The notes below the pieces were generated by a model. That model saw only the letters and a program-made list of their open reading frames with translations, did not search any database and had not been told where the DNA came from. Below, piece by piece: positions 1 through 6,356 of a DNA stretch of 8,673 nt (position 1 is the stretch's first letter; every line of letters starts with the position of its first letter). Origin of the DNA: an uncultured Peptococcaceae bacterium. GTDB lineage: Bacteria > Bacillota > Desulfotomaculia > Desulfotomaculales > Desulfocucumaceae. The translations under genes and the position numbers were made by a program. Where the stretch lies: NCBI GenBank assembly GCA_958417755.1, contig CATZDY010000110.1:1-8673 (forward strand), written 5' to 3'.

Positions 1-2
1 TG

Positions 3-467
3 TTGATTTCTATTTTGGTTCGTTATCCTGAAGTTTCTACCATCTACTATGATCCCACGGATCATGTTTTGAGATTTAATTTTGTTTCTTCTGGTATTGT
101 GCAAGAGAAACAGTTGCAAAGCATACAACAGACCTTGCTTGATAGCATTGAAGCATTGAATTTCTTAGAACATAAAAAAACCAGATTGGTGGAGATTCAT
201 TGTCAAACTTGTTATGATCTGACCATGATAGAGGTGCGTCGGGATGTGGATACCTTGGTGCAAGAAGAAATTTCTTTGCTGGTAACCCTGATGCAACAAA
301 TGGATTATAATATTGTGACAGAAGGCAATGATGGTTTGTTTGAAGAAGATTTATTGATGCAGGAAGAAATCATAGAACATATGTTGGAAAGTGTCAAAGA
401 TACAGCTGGGGATAAAAACCTCTTTGCCTTTCGGGAAGAGGGACGGGTGTTGGTGTTTAACCAGTAA
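3..467 (+). CDS. Conserved hypothetical protein upstream of ymdB (possibly 5'-incomplete)
   Basis: An open frame of 154 codons starts with a TTG two bases into the window. Whether TTG is the true start or the gene begins further left cannot be decided, because no ribosome binding site is visible. The product is soluble and acidic, with no signal peptide or membrane segment. Its N-terminal part (LVRYPEVSTIYYDP...LRFNF) reads as alternating beta strands, followed by a long Glu/Gln-rich, probably helical stretch (about residues 80–135). I do not recognise a catalytic motif. It lies 45 bases upstream of ymdB on the same strand, so co-transcription is likely. In Bacillus rny sits directly before ymdB, so this gene would be an insertion in that order; I recall similar small proteins at this place in Peptococcaceae but could not check. 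Confidence is high that it is a gene and low on function. Confidence 0.75.
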   Translation: MISILVRYPEVSTIYYDPTDHVLRFNFVSSGIVQEKQLQSIQQTLLDSIEALNFLEHKKTRLVEIHCQTCYDLTMIEVRRDVDTLVQEEISLLVTLMQQMDYNIVTEGNDGLFEEDLLMQEEIIEHMLESVKDTAGDKNLFAFREEGRVLVFNQ

Positions 468-512
468 AAACAACCTGAATGGATAGGAAATATGCTGACG
501 GGGGTCCTGCCG

Positions 513-1292
513 ATGCGCTTATTGATGATTGGAGATATAATGGGAAAGGTGGGCAGGAGAGCCGTTAAAGACAACCTACAAGGATTGATTGCAGAATATC
601 AGGTGGATGTGGTGATTGCCAATGGAGAAAATGCCGCCGGGGGCAATGGCATTACCCGGGAAATCGGCCGGGAATTGTTTCAATGGGGCGTGGATGTCAT
701 TACCATGGGCAATCATGTTTGGAACAACAAAGATATTTATTCCTATATTTTGCAAGAAAAAAGGGTCATTCGGCCTGCCAATTATCCTGCTGGCGCACCA
801 GGAGCAGGCCTGCACATATTAACAGGGCGCAATGGGGTTTCTATGGCTGTGTTGAATGTATCTGGTCGGGTCTTTATGGCAGCCTTGGATTGCCCCTTTC
901 GCCGGGTGGATGAATTGTTGGCAACCTTGCCAAAGGACATAAAAGTGATTTTGCTGGATTTTCATGCTGAAGCTACATCAGAAAAAGTGGCCATGGGTTG
1001 GTATTTGGATGGCCGGGTGTCAGCGGTTTGTGGTACCCATACCCATATCCAAACAGCAGATGAGCGGATTTTGCCCCAAGGAACAGCCTATATCACAGAT
1101 GTAGGCATGACTGGTCCCCGGGATTCAGTGATTGGCATGAAAAAAGAAGTGGTCATCGAGAAGTTTATCAGCCAAATGCCCCGAAGATTTGAAGTGGCCA
1201 CAGGTACCTACCAGCTCAATGGTGTGGTAATTGATGTGGATGAGGAAACAGGCTTGGCCTATGCCATCCAGCGGGTGCAAAATGATGAATAA
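513..1292 (+). CDS. ymdB: YmdB-type metallophosphoesterase (cyclic nucleotide phosphodiesterase)
   Basis: This encodes a 259-aa calcineurin-like phosphoesterase of the TIGR00282/YmdB family. Bacillus YmdB hydrolyses 2',3'-cyclic (and some 3',5'-cyclic) nucleotides, binds RNase Y, and affects biofilm and sporulation decisions. The di-metal site is complete: Asp8 in MIGDIMG, Glu39-Asn40 in NGENAAGGNG, Asn67-His68 in MGNHVW, His151 in DFHAEATSEK, and His176/His178 in CGTHTHIQTAD. The family signature TDVGMTGP near the C-terminus is also present. The length fits the family. I chose ATG 513 because it gives the family-typical N-terminus MRLLMIGD and has GGGGGT 8 bases upstream. ATG 492, with AGGA close in front, would add seven residues without family character. 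The protein should be cytoplasmic. Its position before spoVS is as in Bacillus. Confidence 0.95.
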   Translation: MRLLMIGDIMGKVGRRAVKDNLQGLIAEYQVDVVIANGENAAGGNGITREIGRELFQWGVDVITMGNHVWNNKDIYSYILQEKRVIRPANYPAGAPGAGLHILTGRNGVSMAVLNVSGRVFMAALDCPFRRVDELLATLPKDIKVILLDFHAEATSEKVAMGWYLDGRVSAVCGTHTHIQTADERILPQGTAYITDVGMTGPRDSVIGMKKEVVIEKFISQMPRRFEVATGTYQLNGVVIDVDEETGLAYAIQRVQNDE

Positions 1293-1471
1293 ACCAAGGC
1301 ATATATGCGAAAAGAGATGATTGTACTCAATAACTCATAGTGTATTGTGATATAAGCGAAAGTTTCCTTTTTTTTGCTGTTATGCTCAAATAAAAGGGAA
1401 ATAAAGCCCATGATACTTGGATTTTTTGCATATGCTAGTATGTGAATTTTTCCACATAATTTTGTAAAAGA

Positions 1472-1500
1472 ACAGGAATTATTTTTCCCTTAGCGAATAT
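1472..1500 (+). promoter_or_regulatory. Sigma-H promoter of spoVS
   Basis: The −35 element ACAGGAATT (1472–1480) and the −10 element AGCGAATAT (1492–1500) match the Bacillus sigma-H consensus RnAGGAwWW / RnnGAATwW at every defined position, with an 11-base spacer. Transcription would start near 1507, giving a leader of about 65 bases before the spoVS GTG. In B. subtilis spoVS is known to be under sigma-H. A short imperfect palindrome (TATGTG 1439–1444 / CACATA 1453–1458) lies just upstream and could be a regulator site, but it matches no Spo0A box that I can see. The rest of the 1293–1471 gap is AT-rich with no supported feature, and I see no clear terminator for ymdB. Confidence 0.85.
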
Positions 1501-1572
1501 AAATTTTACATAAATTAGTTTCTTCATGAAGAGCAAAAAATATACTTGCCACAAACTAAGGGGGTTCTGTCG

Positions 1573-1833
1573 GTGGACGTTTTAAAGGTTTCAGCAAAAT
1601 CCAATCCAAATTCTGTAGCGGGTGCCCTGGCTGGAGTGATTAGGGAAAGAGGAAGTGCGGAATTGCAGGCCATTGGAGCGGGCGCTCTCAATCAAGCCAT
1701 TAAGGCTGTGGCCATTGCCAGGGGATTTGTAGCGCCCAGCGGCGTGGACCTGATTTGCATTCCAGCTTTTACGGACATTTTTATTGATGGTGAAGAAAGG
1801 ACGGCCATAAAACTTATTGTGGAGCCACGGTAA
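1573..1833 (+). CDS. spoVS: Stage V sporulation protein S
   Basis: This encodes an 86-aa protein, exactly the usual SpoVS length, with near-invariant family segments: LKVSAKSNPNSVAGALAGV, ERGSAELQAIGAGALNQA, ARGFVAPSGVDL, and the end TAIKLIVEPR. SpoVS is a small Alba-like, probably nucleic-acid-binding protein needed for late sporulation (spore coat assembly and engulfment timing) in B. subtilis. The start is GTG 1573, with AAGGGGGT (1558–1565) 7 bases before it. An in-frame TTG at 1546 would add nine residues outside the conserved family and would place the ribosome binding site inside the gene. It has its own sigma-H promoter upstream and a terminator immediately downstream, so it is likely monocistronic although its neighbours point the same way. 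Confidence 0.97.
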   Translation: MDVLKVSAKSNPNSVAGALAGVIRERGSAELQAIGAGALNQAIKAVAIARGFVAPSGVDLICIPAFTDIFIDGEERTAIKLIVEPR

Positions 1834-1844
1834 CAACATTCCAT

Positions 1845-1871
1845 AAGCCCGGTGGATATCGGGCTTTTTTT
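1845..1871 (+). terminator. Rho-independent terminator of spoVS
   Basis: The stem AAGCCCG (1845–1851) pairs with CGGGCTT (1860–1866) around an 8-base loop and runs into a T tract (1864–1871). It lies 11 bases after the spoVS stop and before the ribosome binding site of the dipeptidase gene. This also argues against a dipeptidase start at GTG 1852, which lies inside the hairpin. Confidence 0.88.
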
Positions 1872-1899
1872 ATTGCAAGCAACAGGAGGTAATGAGTCC

Positions 1900-2835
1900 A
1901 TGATGATCATTGATGCCCATTGTGATACCCTGTCAGTCTTAGAAAAGCAAAAAAGAACCCTGGGGGAAAATAGCCCGGTGGGGCATGTGGATTTACCCAG
2001 ATTGGCCAAAGCAGGGGTAAATGTGCAGTTCTTTGCCCTTTGCACGGAAGATTGTGTACACTGGGCCACCATCAAAGCCTTGCAAATGATTGATTCTTTT
2101 TACCAAGAAGTAAAGGCCAATTCCCAGCATATAGAAGTGATAGTAAGAGCCCATGATGTGGAAAACATTGTGAAACAAGATAAGATTGCCGCTTTGCTTA
2201 CTTTGGAAGGCGGGGAGCCTTTGGCCGGGGAAGTGGCCTTGCTAAGGATGTTTTATCGTTTGGGCGTTCGAGCCATAACCCTCACCTGGAATCGAAGGAA
2301 TCAGCTGGCTGACGGAGTGGCGGAGCAAGGAACCCAGGGCGGATTGACCCGGGCCGGCATGGCAGTGGTCAAAGAAATGAACCGTTTGGGCATGGTGGTG
2401 GATGTGGCCCATTTGGCAGAACAGGGCTTTAAGGATGTGCTTTCCCAGTCAGTGAAGCCAGTGGTTGTTTCCCATGCCAATTGCCGGGCCCTTTGTGAGC
2501 ATCCCCGTAACCTGCAGGACTGGCAAATCAAAGCATGTGCAGAGACCAATGGAGTGATAGGACTTTGTTATTATCCAGATTTCATCCATGCCCAGGAGCC
2601 TTCCTTGGATCGCTTATTGGATCACGCTGTACATATGGCCTCTGTGGCAGGGGTGGAATGTGTGGGCCTGGGCTCAGATTTTGATGGCATAGAAAAGGTT
2701 ACCCCAGGGTTGGAAGATGTCACAAAAGTACCCCAATTGATGCAGGGATTGGCGGACAGGGGATTCCATAAAAATGAAATTGCCGCCATCATGGGGGGCA
2801 ACTGGCTTCGTCTCCTAAAAACAGTATTAGCATAA
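1900..2835 (+). CDS. Membrane dipeptidase, peptidase family M19
   Basis: This encodes a 311-aa zinc dipeptidase of the renal dipeptidase (M19) family, which cleaves dipeptides and often tolerates a D-residue at the C-terminal position. The binuclear zinc site can be followed through the protein: His7 and Asp9 (DAHCDT), bridging Glu103 (TLEGGEPL), His171 (DVAHLAE) and His192 (VVSHANCRAL). Substrate-binding Arg203 (HPRNLQD) and Asp260 (GLGSDFDG) are also present. There is no signal peptide, so despite the family name it is probably cytoplasmic, as in many Firmicutes. The start is ATG 1900, with AGGAGGT (1884–1890) 9 bases upstream. An upstream in-frame GTG at 1852 lies in the spoVS terminator. 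The physiological role is open; turnover of peptides, including wall-derived ones, is plausible. It ends at a strong terminator. Confidence 0.95.
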   Translation: MMIIDAHCDTLSVLEKQKRTLGENSPVGHVDLPRLAKAGVNVQFFALCTEDCVHWATIKALQMIDSFYQEVKANSQHIEVIVRAHDVENIVKQDKIAALLTLEGGEPLAGEVALLRMFYRLGVRAITLTWNRRNQLADGVAEQGTQGGLTRAGMAVVKEMNRLGMVVDVAHLAEQGFKDVLSQSVKPVVVSHANCRALCEHPRNLQDWQIKACAETNGVIGLCYYPDFIHAQEPSLDRLLDHAVHMASVAGVECVGLGSDFDGIEKVTPGLEDVTKVPQLMQGLADRGFHKNEIAAIMGGNWLRLLKTVLA

Positions 2836-2843
2836 ATAAAGTA

Positions 2844-2890
2844 AAAAAAGCTATTTGCCTGGTATTTTTTCTGTGGCAAATAGCTTTTTT
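2844..2890 (+). terminator. Strong terminator after the dipeptidase gene
   Basis: A 16-bp perfect inverted repeat is formed by AAAAAAGCTATTTGCC (2844–2859) and GGCAAATAGCTTTTTT (2875–2890) with a 15-base loop. The right arm ends in a T run. The A run on the left would allow it to work for transcripts from either side. It separates the backbone genes from the sigma factor operon. Confidence 0.92.
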
Positions 2891-2930
2891 GTTAAAATAA
2901 AGCAGGAAAAAGCATTAATAGCAAAAAATG

Positions 2931-2955
2931 TTTAACCTTATCAAAAGATATCGCG
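2931..2955 (+). promoter_or_regulatory. Candidate ECF-type autoregulated promoter of the sigma operon
   Basis: TTTAAC (2931–2936) resembles the AAC-containing −35 box of many ECF promoters. It is followed after 15 bases by CGCG (2952–2955), within the palindromic ATCGCGAT, which could stand in for a CG-starting −10 box. No good sigma-A promoter is seen between the upstream terminator and the gene, so some promoter must lie here. The match is loose and the call tentative. Confidence 0.25.
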
Positions 2956-2982
2956 ATTTGAAAGATAGGGGGAGAGGTGAGG

Positions 2983-3549
2983 ATGCTCTGGAAGGCTTTG
3001 CACAAGAATAATACCTTGTCCAAAACAGAACAAATTTATCAGCACTACAAAAGTTCCATGTTCCGCATGGCTTATGCCATTTTGCACAATACAGCAGCAG
3101 AGGATGCGGTGCATGATGCTTTGGTTAAGATCATGGCCAATGAAGATAAAATAGAGGATATTACTTCCGCTAAGACCAAGGCCTATATCATCCTTATCTT
3201 GAAAAATACAGCCATTGACCAATATCGTAAAAATAAAAGACAATCCACCATTATGCTTGAGGGCATGGAAAATGAGTGTGCTTTGGAAAAGCCTTCCCTT
3301 GAGGATGCGGTCATTAGCGAAGAAGGGTACCAGCATTTGTTGCAGCGCATGAAAGCATTGGATGCAAAATATAAAGATATCTTGTACTGCTTGTATATTT
3401 ACGACTATACCCAGGAAGAAACCGCAGCTTTGCTGGGCATCAGTGCCAATACCTTACGGGTGCGTTTGCATAGAGCCAAAAAGATGTTGCTGGAGCAAGA
3501 AGAGGTGATAGCAGATGGACAAACAGCTAAAAGACAAAATTTTCGATGA
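2983..3549 (+). CDS. RNA polymerase sigma factor, sigma-70 family (ECF-like)
   Basis: The 188-aa protein has the two-domain layout of ECF-type sigma factors. Region 2 spans about residues 17–85 (IYQHYKSSMFRMAYAILHN, then AAEDAVHDALVKI, then TAIDQYRKNKR). Region 4 has a helix-turn-helix at about 142–168 (YTQEETAALLGISANTLRV RLHRAKKM). It would direct RNA polymerase to a small regulon, probably including its own operon, in response to an envelope signal sensed by its membrane partner. ATG 2983 is preferred because GAGGTGA (2974–2980) ends just before it and an AGGGGG motif lies further up; a GTG at 2977 would add two residues. The 3' end overlaps the next gene by 35 bases, a sign of translational coupling. 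It matches no named sigma factor closely enough for a gene symbol. Confidence 0.9.
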   Translation: MLWKALHKNNTLSKTEQIYQHYKSSMFRMAYAILHNTAAEDAVHDALVKIMANEDKIEDITSAKTKAYIILILKNTAIDQYRKNKRQSTIMLEGMENECALEKPSLEDAVISEEGYQHLLQRMKALDAKYKDILYCLYIYDYTQEETAALLGISANTLRVRLHRAKKMLLEQEEVIADGQTAKRQNFR

Positions 3550-4201
3550 AATGCTCAAAAGCGCTTTAGAAAAAGACCTGGAGCAAGAAGCCCAAAACTT
3601 ACCTGCCGAAGAAGAGCTGGAACCAGTTCAATTTTCCCCGGAATTTGAACAGAAAATGAAACGGCTGTTTCAACAACAAAAAAAGGATAAAAAACAGCAA
3701 GGCTTTAGGGCTAGCAAAGTGGCCATTGCTGTGGCTGGGATACTGGTATTCACTACCATTGCCGCCATGCAGGTGGACGCCTTTCGCATTCCTGCCAAGA
3801 ATTTAGTGATTCAGGTGACGGAAAAGTATACAGCATTTGATTTTAAAGAACAAACATCTGGCACAACTACCATTCCTGATGATTTTAAAGCTTTATTTCC
3901 TACTTATTCCCCTGGGGGTTTTACTATGACAGAAATGGAGGAAGGGAAAATTCATCTTTATGTTCACTATGAAAAAGAAAATGAGTTTTATTTATTAACA
4001 ATTTATAAAAAACTACAAGATGTTTCCCTGGATACAGAAGAGGCCAAAGTTACAGAAATGATGATTCATGATAATAAAGCCTGGCTTATTGAAAAAAAAG
4101 GGAAGATACATATTTTTATGGTAAAAGGAACTGTGCAATATTTCTTATTAGGCAATATTGATAAGGATATGGGAATAAAAATTATGGAAAGTATAAAATG
4201 A
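3515..4201 (+). CDS. Membrane protein with DUF4367-like domain, probable anti-sigma factor
   Basis: The 228-aa protein has a charged cytoplasmic N-terminal part (about 1–66, helix-forming and rich in Glu, Lys and Gln), one membrane segment (about 69–86, VAIAVAGILVFTTIAAM), the motif VDAFR straight after it, and an extracytoplasmic C-terminal domain of about 135 residues. The C-terminal domain resembles the DUF4367 domains found in Firmicute proteins encoded next to sigma factors. I infer that the N-terminus binds and holds the sigma factor and that the outer domain senses the signal. There is no zinc-binding HxxxCxxC motif, so it is not a ZAS-type anti-sigma factor. Its ATG at 3515 lies inside the sigma gene, with GAGGTGA (3502–3508) 6 bases before it, which couples translation of the two. 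I see no terminator after it. Confidence 0.82.
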   Translation: MDKQLKDKIFDEMLKSALEKDLEQEAQNLPAEEELEPVQFSPEFEQKMKRLFQQQKKDKKQQGFRASKVAIAVAGILVFTTIAAMQVDAFRIPAKNLVIQVTEKYTAFDFKEQTSGTTTIPDDFKALFPTYSPGGFTMTEMEEGKIHLYVHYEKENEFYLLTIYKKLQDVSLDTEEAKVTEMMIHDNKAWLIEKKGKIHIFMVKGTVQYFLLGNIDKDMGIKIMESIK

Positions 4202-4271
4202 TTGTAATATTTTTTTCTGTGATTCGTTATTTTATGTATAGTTAGACAATAAAAAGAAGGAGGAATGGTTT

Positions 4272-4679
4272 ATGAAGAAAAGAGTTTCTATTTTATTATG
4301 CGGTTTCCTGATTTCAATGTTGTTTTGTTTGACAGCTTTCGGAGCTGAGGAAGGTGTTTTTCGGTGGAGTCTTATTGATGAGATATCAGGCTCTTTAGAA
4401 ATATCTAATAATGCAGTGGCAACAGCAACTGCCTTTAGTAAATGTGATGAAGCTGATAGCATGACGATAACAGCGAGCTTACAACAATATAAAAACGGAA
4501 AATGGAATGAAATCAAACAATGGGTAAAATCAAAGGATAGTATCTCTGTTTCCACTGGTGGAGACTGGGCTGTTTCTCGAGGCTATCAATATCAATTGGT
4601 TATTACAAGTAAAGTGTATATTGATAATAGATTGGCTGAAACAGGAAGTAAAACCATTAGTTATGGGTATTTTAACTAA
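4272..4679 (+). CDS. Small secreted protein of unknown function
   Basis: The 135-aa protein begins with a clear Sec signal peptide: MKKR, then a hydrophobic core at about residues 5–23, with cleavage near residues 24–25 before the acidic start of the mature chain. The mature part of about 110 residues is rich in Ser/Thr and alternating beta-strand patterns (LEISNNAVATATAF, MTITASLQQY, YQYQLVITSKVYI) and ends in SYGYFN. It looks like a compact beta-sandwich similar to small secreted DUF6147-type proteins of Clostridia; that comparison is from memory and uncertain. AAGGAGG (4257–4263) lies 8 bases before the ATG. It starts 70 bases after the anti-sigma gene with no terminator between, so it may be read through from the sigma operon or be controlled by it. 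Confidence 0.8.
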   Translation: MKKRVSILLCGFLISMLFCLTAFGAEEGVFRWSLIDEISGSLEISNNAVATATAFSKCDEADSMTITASLQQYKNGKWNEIKQWVKSKDSISVSTGGDWAVSRGYQYQLVITSKVYIDNRLAETGSKTISYGYFN

Positions 4680-4805
4680 ATAAAGAAATCTATTGATTTA
4701 GATACCTAAAAGGGAGTGATAGTTATTAAGATAAAAGGATTAATTCACTAGGTAAATAAATTATAATATTCTTTTTAATTCCTAGATATTTTTACAAAGG
4801 CATCC

Positions 4806-4826
4806 ATACCAATATACTGGTATAAT
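4806..4826 (+). promoter_or_regulatory. Candidate extended −10 promoter overlapping a palindrome
   Basis: TGGTATAAT (4818–4826) is a perfect extended −10 element (TG, one base, TATAAT). It overlaps the right half of an exact inverted repeat, ATACCA (4806–4811) and TGGTAT (4818–4823) with a 6-base spacer, the geometry of a repressor operator. I find no good −35 box at 17 bases, which extended −10 promoters can tolerate. A transcript would run to the terminator at 5010–5046 without crossing an obvious gene. Confidence 0.45.
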
Positions 4827-4832
4827 TTCTTA

Positions 4833-5046
4833 TTAATATGAGTTATACTTCGTGGGCAATTTTTTCTTGAGTTATTTGAGTAAAAAGCAAATTGTATCAT
4901 AAGTTATAGATAGATATTTTGTAGAAAAAATTACGTATACTTTCATAAATATGAAATTACATAGAGGGAATTTGTTGGTTCTTTATTTTCTTGAAAAATA
5001 CAATTTTCTATAGGATAGTGATTTTTAATCACTATCCTATTTTTAT
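4833..5046 (+). ncRNA. Possible small RNA between promoter and terminator
   Basis: About 210 bases lie between the extended −10 element and a perfect intrinsic terminator and contain no plausible gene. Only very short ORFs occur, for example ATG 4839 with ten codons and no ribosome binding site. The arrangement suggests a small regulatory RNA, but it could equally be the skeleton of a lost gene. No known RNA family is recognised. Confidence 0.22.
5010..5046 (+). terminator. Perfect 14-bp intrinsic terminator
   Basis: ATAGGATAGTGATT (5010–5023) pairs exactly with AATCACTATCCTAT (5027–5040) around a TTT loop, followed by TTTTTAT. The nearest gene upstream ends 330 bases earlier, so it probably closes a transcript that starts near 4833 or a read-through transcript from the secreted-protein gene. 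Confidence 0.85.
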
Positions 5047-5410
5047 AAAAATTTATTATTTTTGTAATATTTATTATAAACAATTCGTTTTACCATAAAA
5101 AAGGGGATAAAAGGGAAACCTGATGACTAAGAATAAAGCTGGTTTGAACGCCTTTTTATCTTATAAAGAGATAAATTATCTATAGTAAGAAAAAAGGTTC
5201 TCCATTAACTATTCCGTCAAGTATAAAAAAAACATGTACCGTTAGCTGGAAGAAGATGCTTCCTTCGTACCTTCAGAATTTCTTTTGTCTTCTATTACTG
5301 ATATATCGAAACGGTTTCAATATTAAAAGCAACGTTAATTCTTTACTATTTCGTAAATAAACAGAAAGGGTATTCATTTATTTATATAATTATAATTTTA
5401 AGTAGCACTT

Positions 5411-5550
5411 AATTAAAGGCGGCACCTTAAGCAACGGGCATTTCAGTCCCAAGGAGGTGAACTCCGACCTCTATCCGCTTCTTGTATTGTACCAAACACG
5501 CTCCGGATGGAGCAATATTTAATACGACTTTATTATACGAGGAGGTGATA
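5411..5550 (+). other. G+C-richer structured patch with orphan ribosome binding sites
   Basis: Within very AT-rich surroundings this stretch is visibly richer in G and C. GAGGT (5454–5458) pairs with ACCTC (5467–5471), so a strong ribosome binding site, AAGGAGGTGA (5451–5460), would be hidden in a hairpin. GCTCC (5500–5504) pairs with GGAGC (5509–5513) around a GGAT loop. An open frame from GTG 5457 to TAA 5522 reads VNSDLYPLLVLYQ and onward for 21 codons, but its GTG lies within the ribosome binding site. LYPLL faintly recalls the start of short holin-like type I toxins, but the hydrophobic tail is missing. It may be a dead toxin gene, a leader, or a structured RNA. I cannot identify it. Confidence 0.35.
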
Positions 5551-5685
5551 AGATACAGTATACTCCAAATATGTTAGTAGAAAGGAGGATAATAATATAA
5601 GAGATAATAAAATAGAAAAATAATGCACTTTCTATACCAAATCAATGATTCTTTATGTTAGAAAATTAGTAGAGGGGGTTGTAAA

Positions 5686-6321
5686 ATGTCAAATAAAAAG
5701 AAATTAATAAGTGTTTTATTAATTGTATCGTTATTATTATGTGCAATTGAAGGAATTGCTTATGCTTCTACAAGTTGGGAATATCAGCCTAGCCCTACTA
5801 TTTATTCACGTTCTGATTGGGGAGCTAGGAGCCCAGGTTCAATGAATTCTAGAGGAACAGGTAATTATCTTATATTTCATCATACTGCATGGAATTTTAA
5901 TAGCACAAATATTAATACTACAAAGCAAGAGATAAAAGATATACAGGACGAACATATGGATGGAAATGGTTGGAGTGATATAGCTTATCATTATATTATT
6001 GATCCTGCTGGACGTATATGGGCTGGTAGAGCAGCTAATAAAGAAGGGGCACATACATCTAGCTATAATAATAATTTAGGAATTGTGGTTTTGGGAGATT
6101 TTGAAGGTTTTTGGGGGGTTGGTGCAAATAGTTTAACAACAGCTTCATACAATGCGATGTGTTCATTATCAAAATATTTAATGTATAAATATTCTTTAGA
6201 TTTACCAGGTGCTTATTGTCATAAAGATTTTTATGATACAGCGTGCCCAGGAAAAAATATGGAATATTATGTTTGGGATGATTTAAGGGGTCACTTATCA
6301 ACATATATGCAGGAATCATAA
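5686..6321 (+). CDS. Secreted PGRP/T7-lysozyme-type N-acetylmuramoyl-L-alanine amidase (Amidase_2)
   Basis: The 211-aa protein has a signal peptide (KKK then a hydrophobic core, likely cut after AYA at residue 27) and then a single amidase_2/PGRP domain. This zinc enzyme cuts the bond between N-acetylmuramic acid and L-alanine in peptidoglycan. The motifs appear in order: YSRSDWGAR at 40–48; FHHTA at 64–68 with zinc ligand His65; GWSDIAYHYIID at 95–106 with catalytic Tyr101; GAHT at 121–124; NLGIVVLGDF at 130–139; and CHKDFYDTACPG at 178–189 with ligands His179 and Cys187. All ligands are present, so it should be active outside the cell. There is no separate wall-binding domain. AGGGGG (5673–5678) lies 7 bases before the ATG. 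Codons are strongly A/T-ending, unlike the genes left of 4200. The next gene starts 35 bases on, so the two probably form an operon. Confidence 0.93.
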   Translation: MSNKKKLISVLLIVSLLLCAIEGIAYASTSWEYQPSPTIYSRSDWGARSPGSMNSRGTGNYLIFHHTAWNFNSTNINTTKQEIKDIQDEHMDGNGWSDIAYHYIIDPAGRIWAGRAANKEGAHTSSYNNNLGIVVLGDFEGFWGVGANSLTTASYNAMCSLSKYLMYKYSLDLPGAYCHKDFYDTACPGKNMEYYVWDDLRGHLSTYMQES

Positions 6322-6356
6322 TAATAACTATATATATATTAGGAGGTGTTATTTAA

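Larger units (their letters stand above)
4680..5685. other. AT-rich 1-kb stretch without an intact gene; decayed ORFs and orphan ribosome binding sites
   Basis: No frame on either strand holds a convincing gene. Instead there are Shine-Dalgarno-like sites with nothing durable behind them: AAAGGGAGTGAT (4709–4720), AAAGGG (5110–5115), AAGGAGGTGA (5451–5460), AGGAGGTGA (5540–5548) and AAAGGAGG (5581–5588). Short open pieces include a 20-codon ORF at 5123–5185 (MTKNKAGLNAFLSYKEINYL), a start-less piece at 5246–5323 that reads LEEDASFVPSEFLLSSI and onward, and ATG 5571 with only nine codons. A hairpin GGAAG/CTTCC sits at 5248–5263. The picture fits several small genes destroyed by mutation, or leader peptides. 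Separate entries cover the promoter/palindrome, the terminator and the G+C-richer patch. Confidence 0.6.

Noticed and set aside
1345..1385. Terminator for ymdB near the T run at about 1369–1376
   Set aside because: The T run is preceded only by a tiny GAAA/TTTC match with no stable G+C stem.
1852..1899. Dipeptidase start at GTG 1852
   Set aside because: It lies inside the spoVS terminator, and a perfect AGGAGGT serves ATG 1900, which gives the family-typical N-terminus.
305..2879. Several minus-strand open frames of 60–127 codons opposite the backbone genes
   Set aside because: They lie antisense to strongly recognised genes (ymdB, spoVS, dipeptidase), have no ribosome binding sites and show no protein family character; they are shadows of the real frames.
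2941..3336. 131-codon minus-strand frame opposite the sigma factor
   Set aside because: It mirrors the sigma factor coding region and has no ribosome binding site or recognisable motif.
5411..5550. Possible c-di-GMP or other known riboswitch
   Set aside because: I could not find the conserved core bases of any riboswitch class that I know; only simple hairpins are visible.
5839..6319. Minus-strand frames opposite the amidase
   Set aside because: The plus-strand amidase carries every expected motif; the antisense frames are low-complexity by-products of AT-rich codons.
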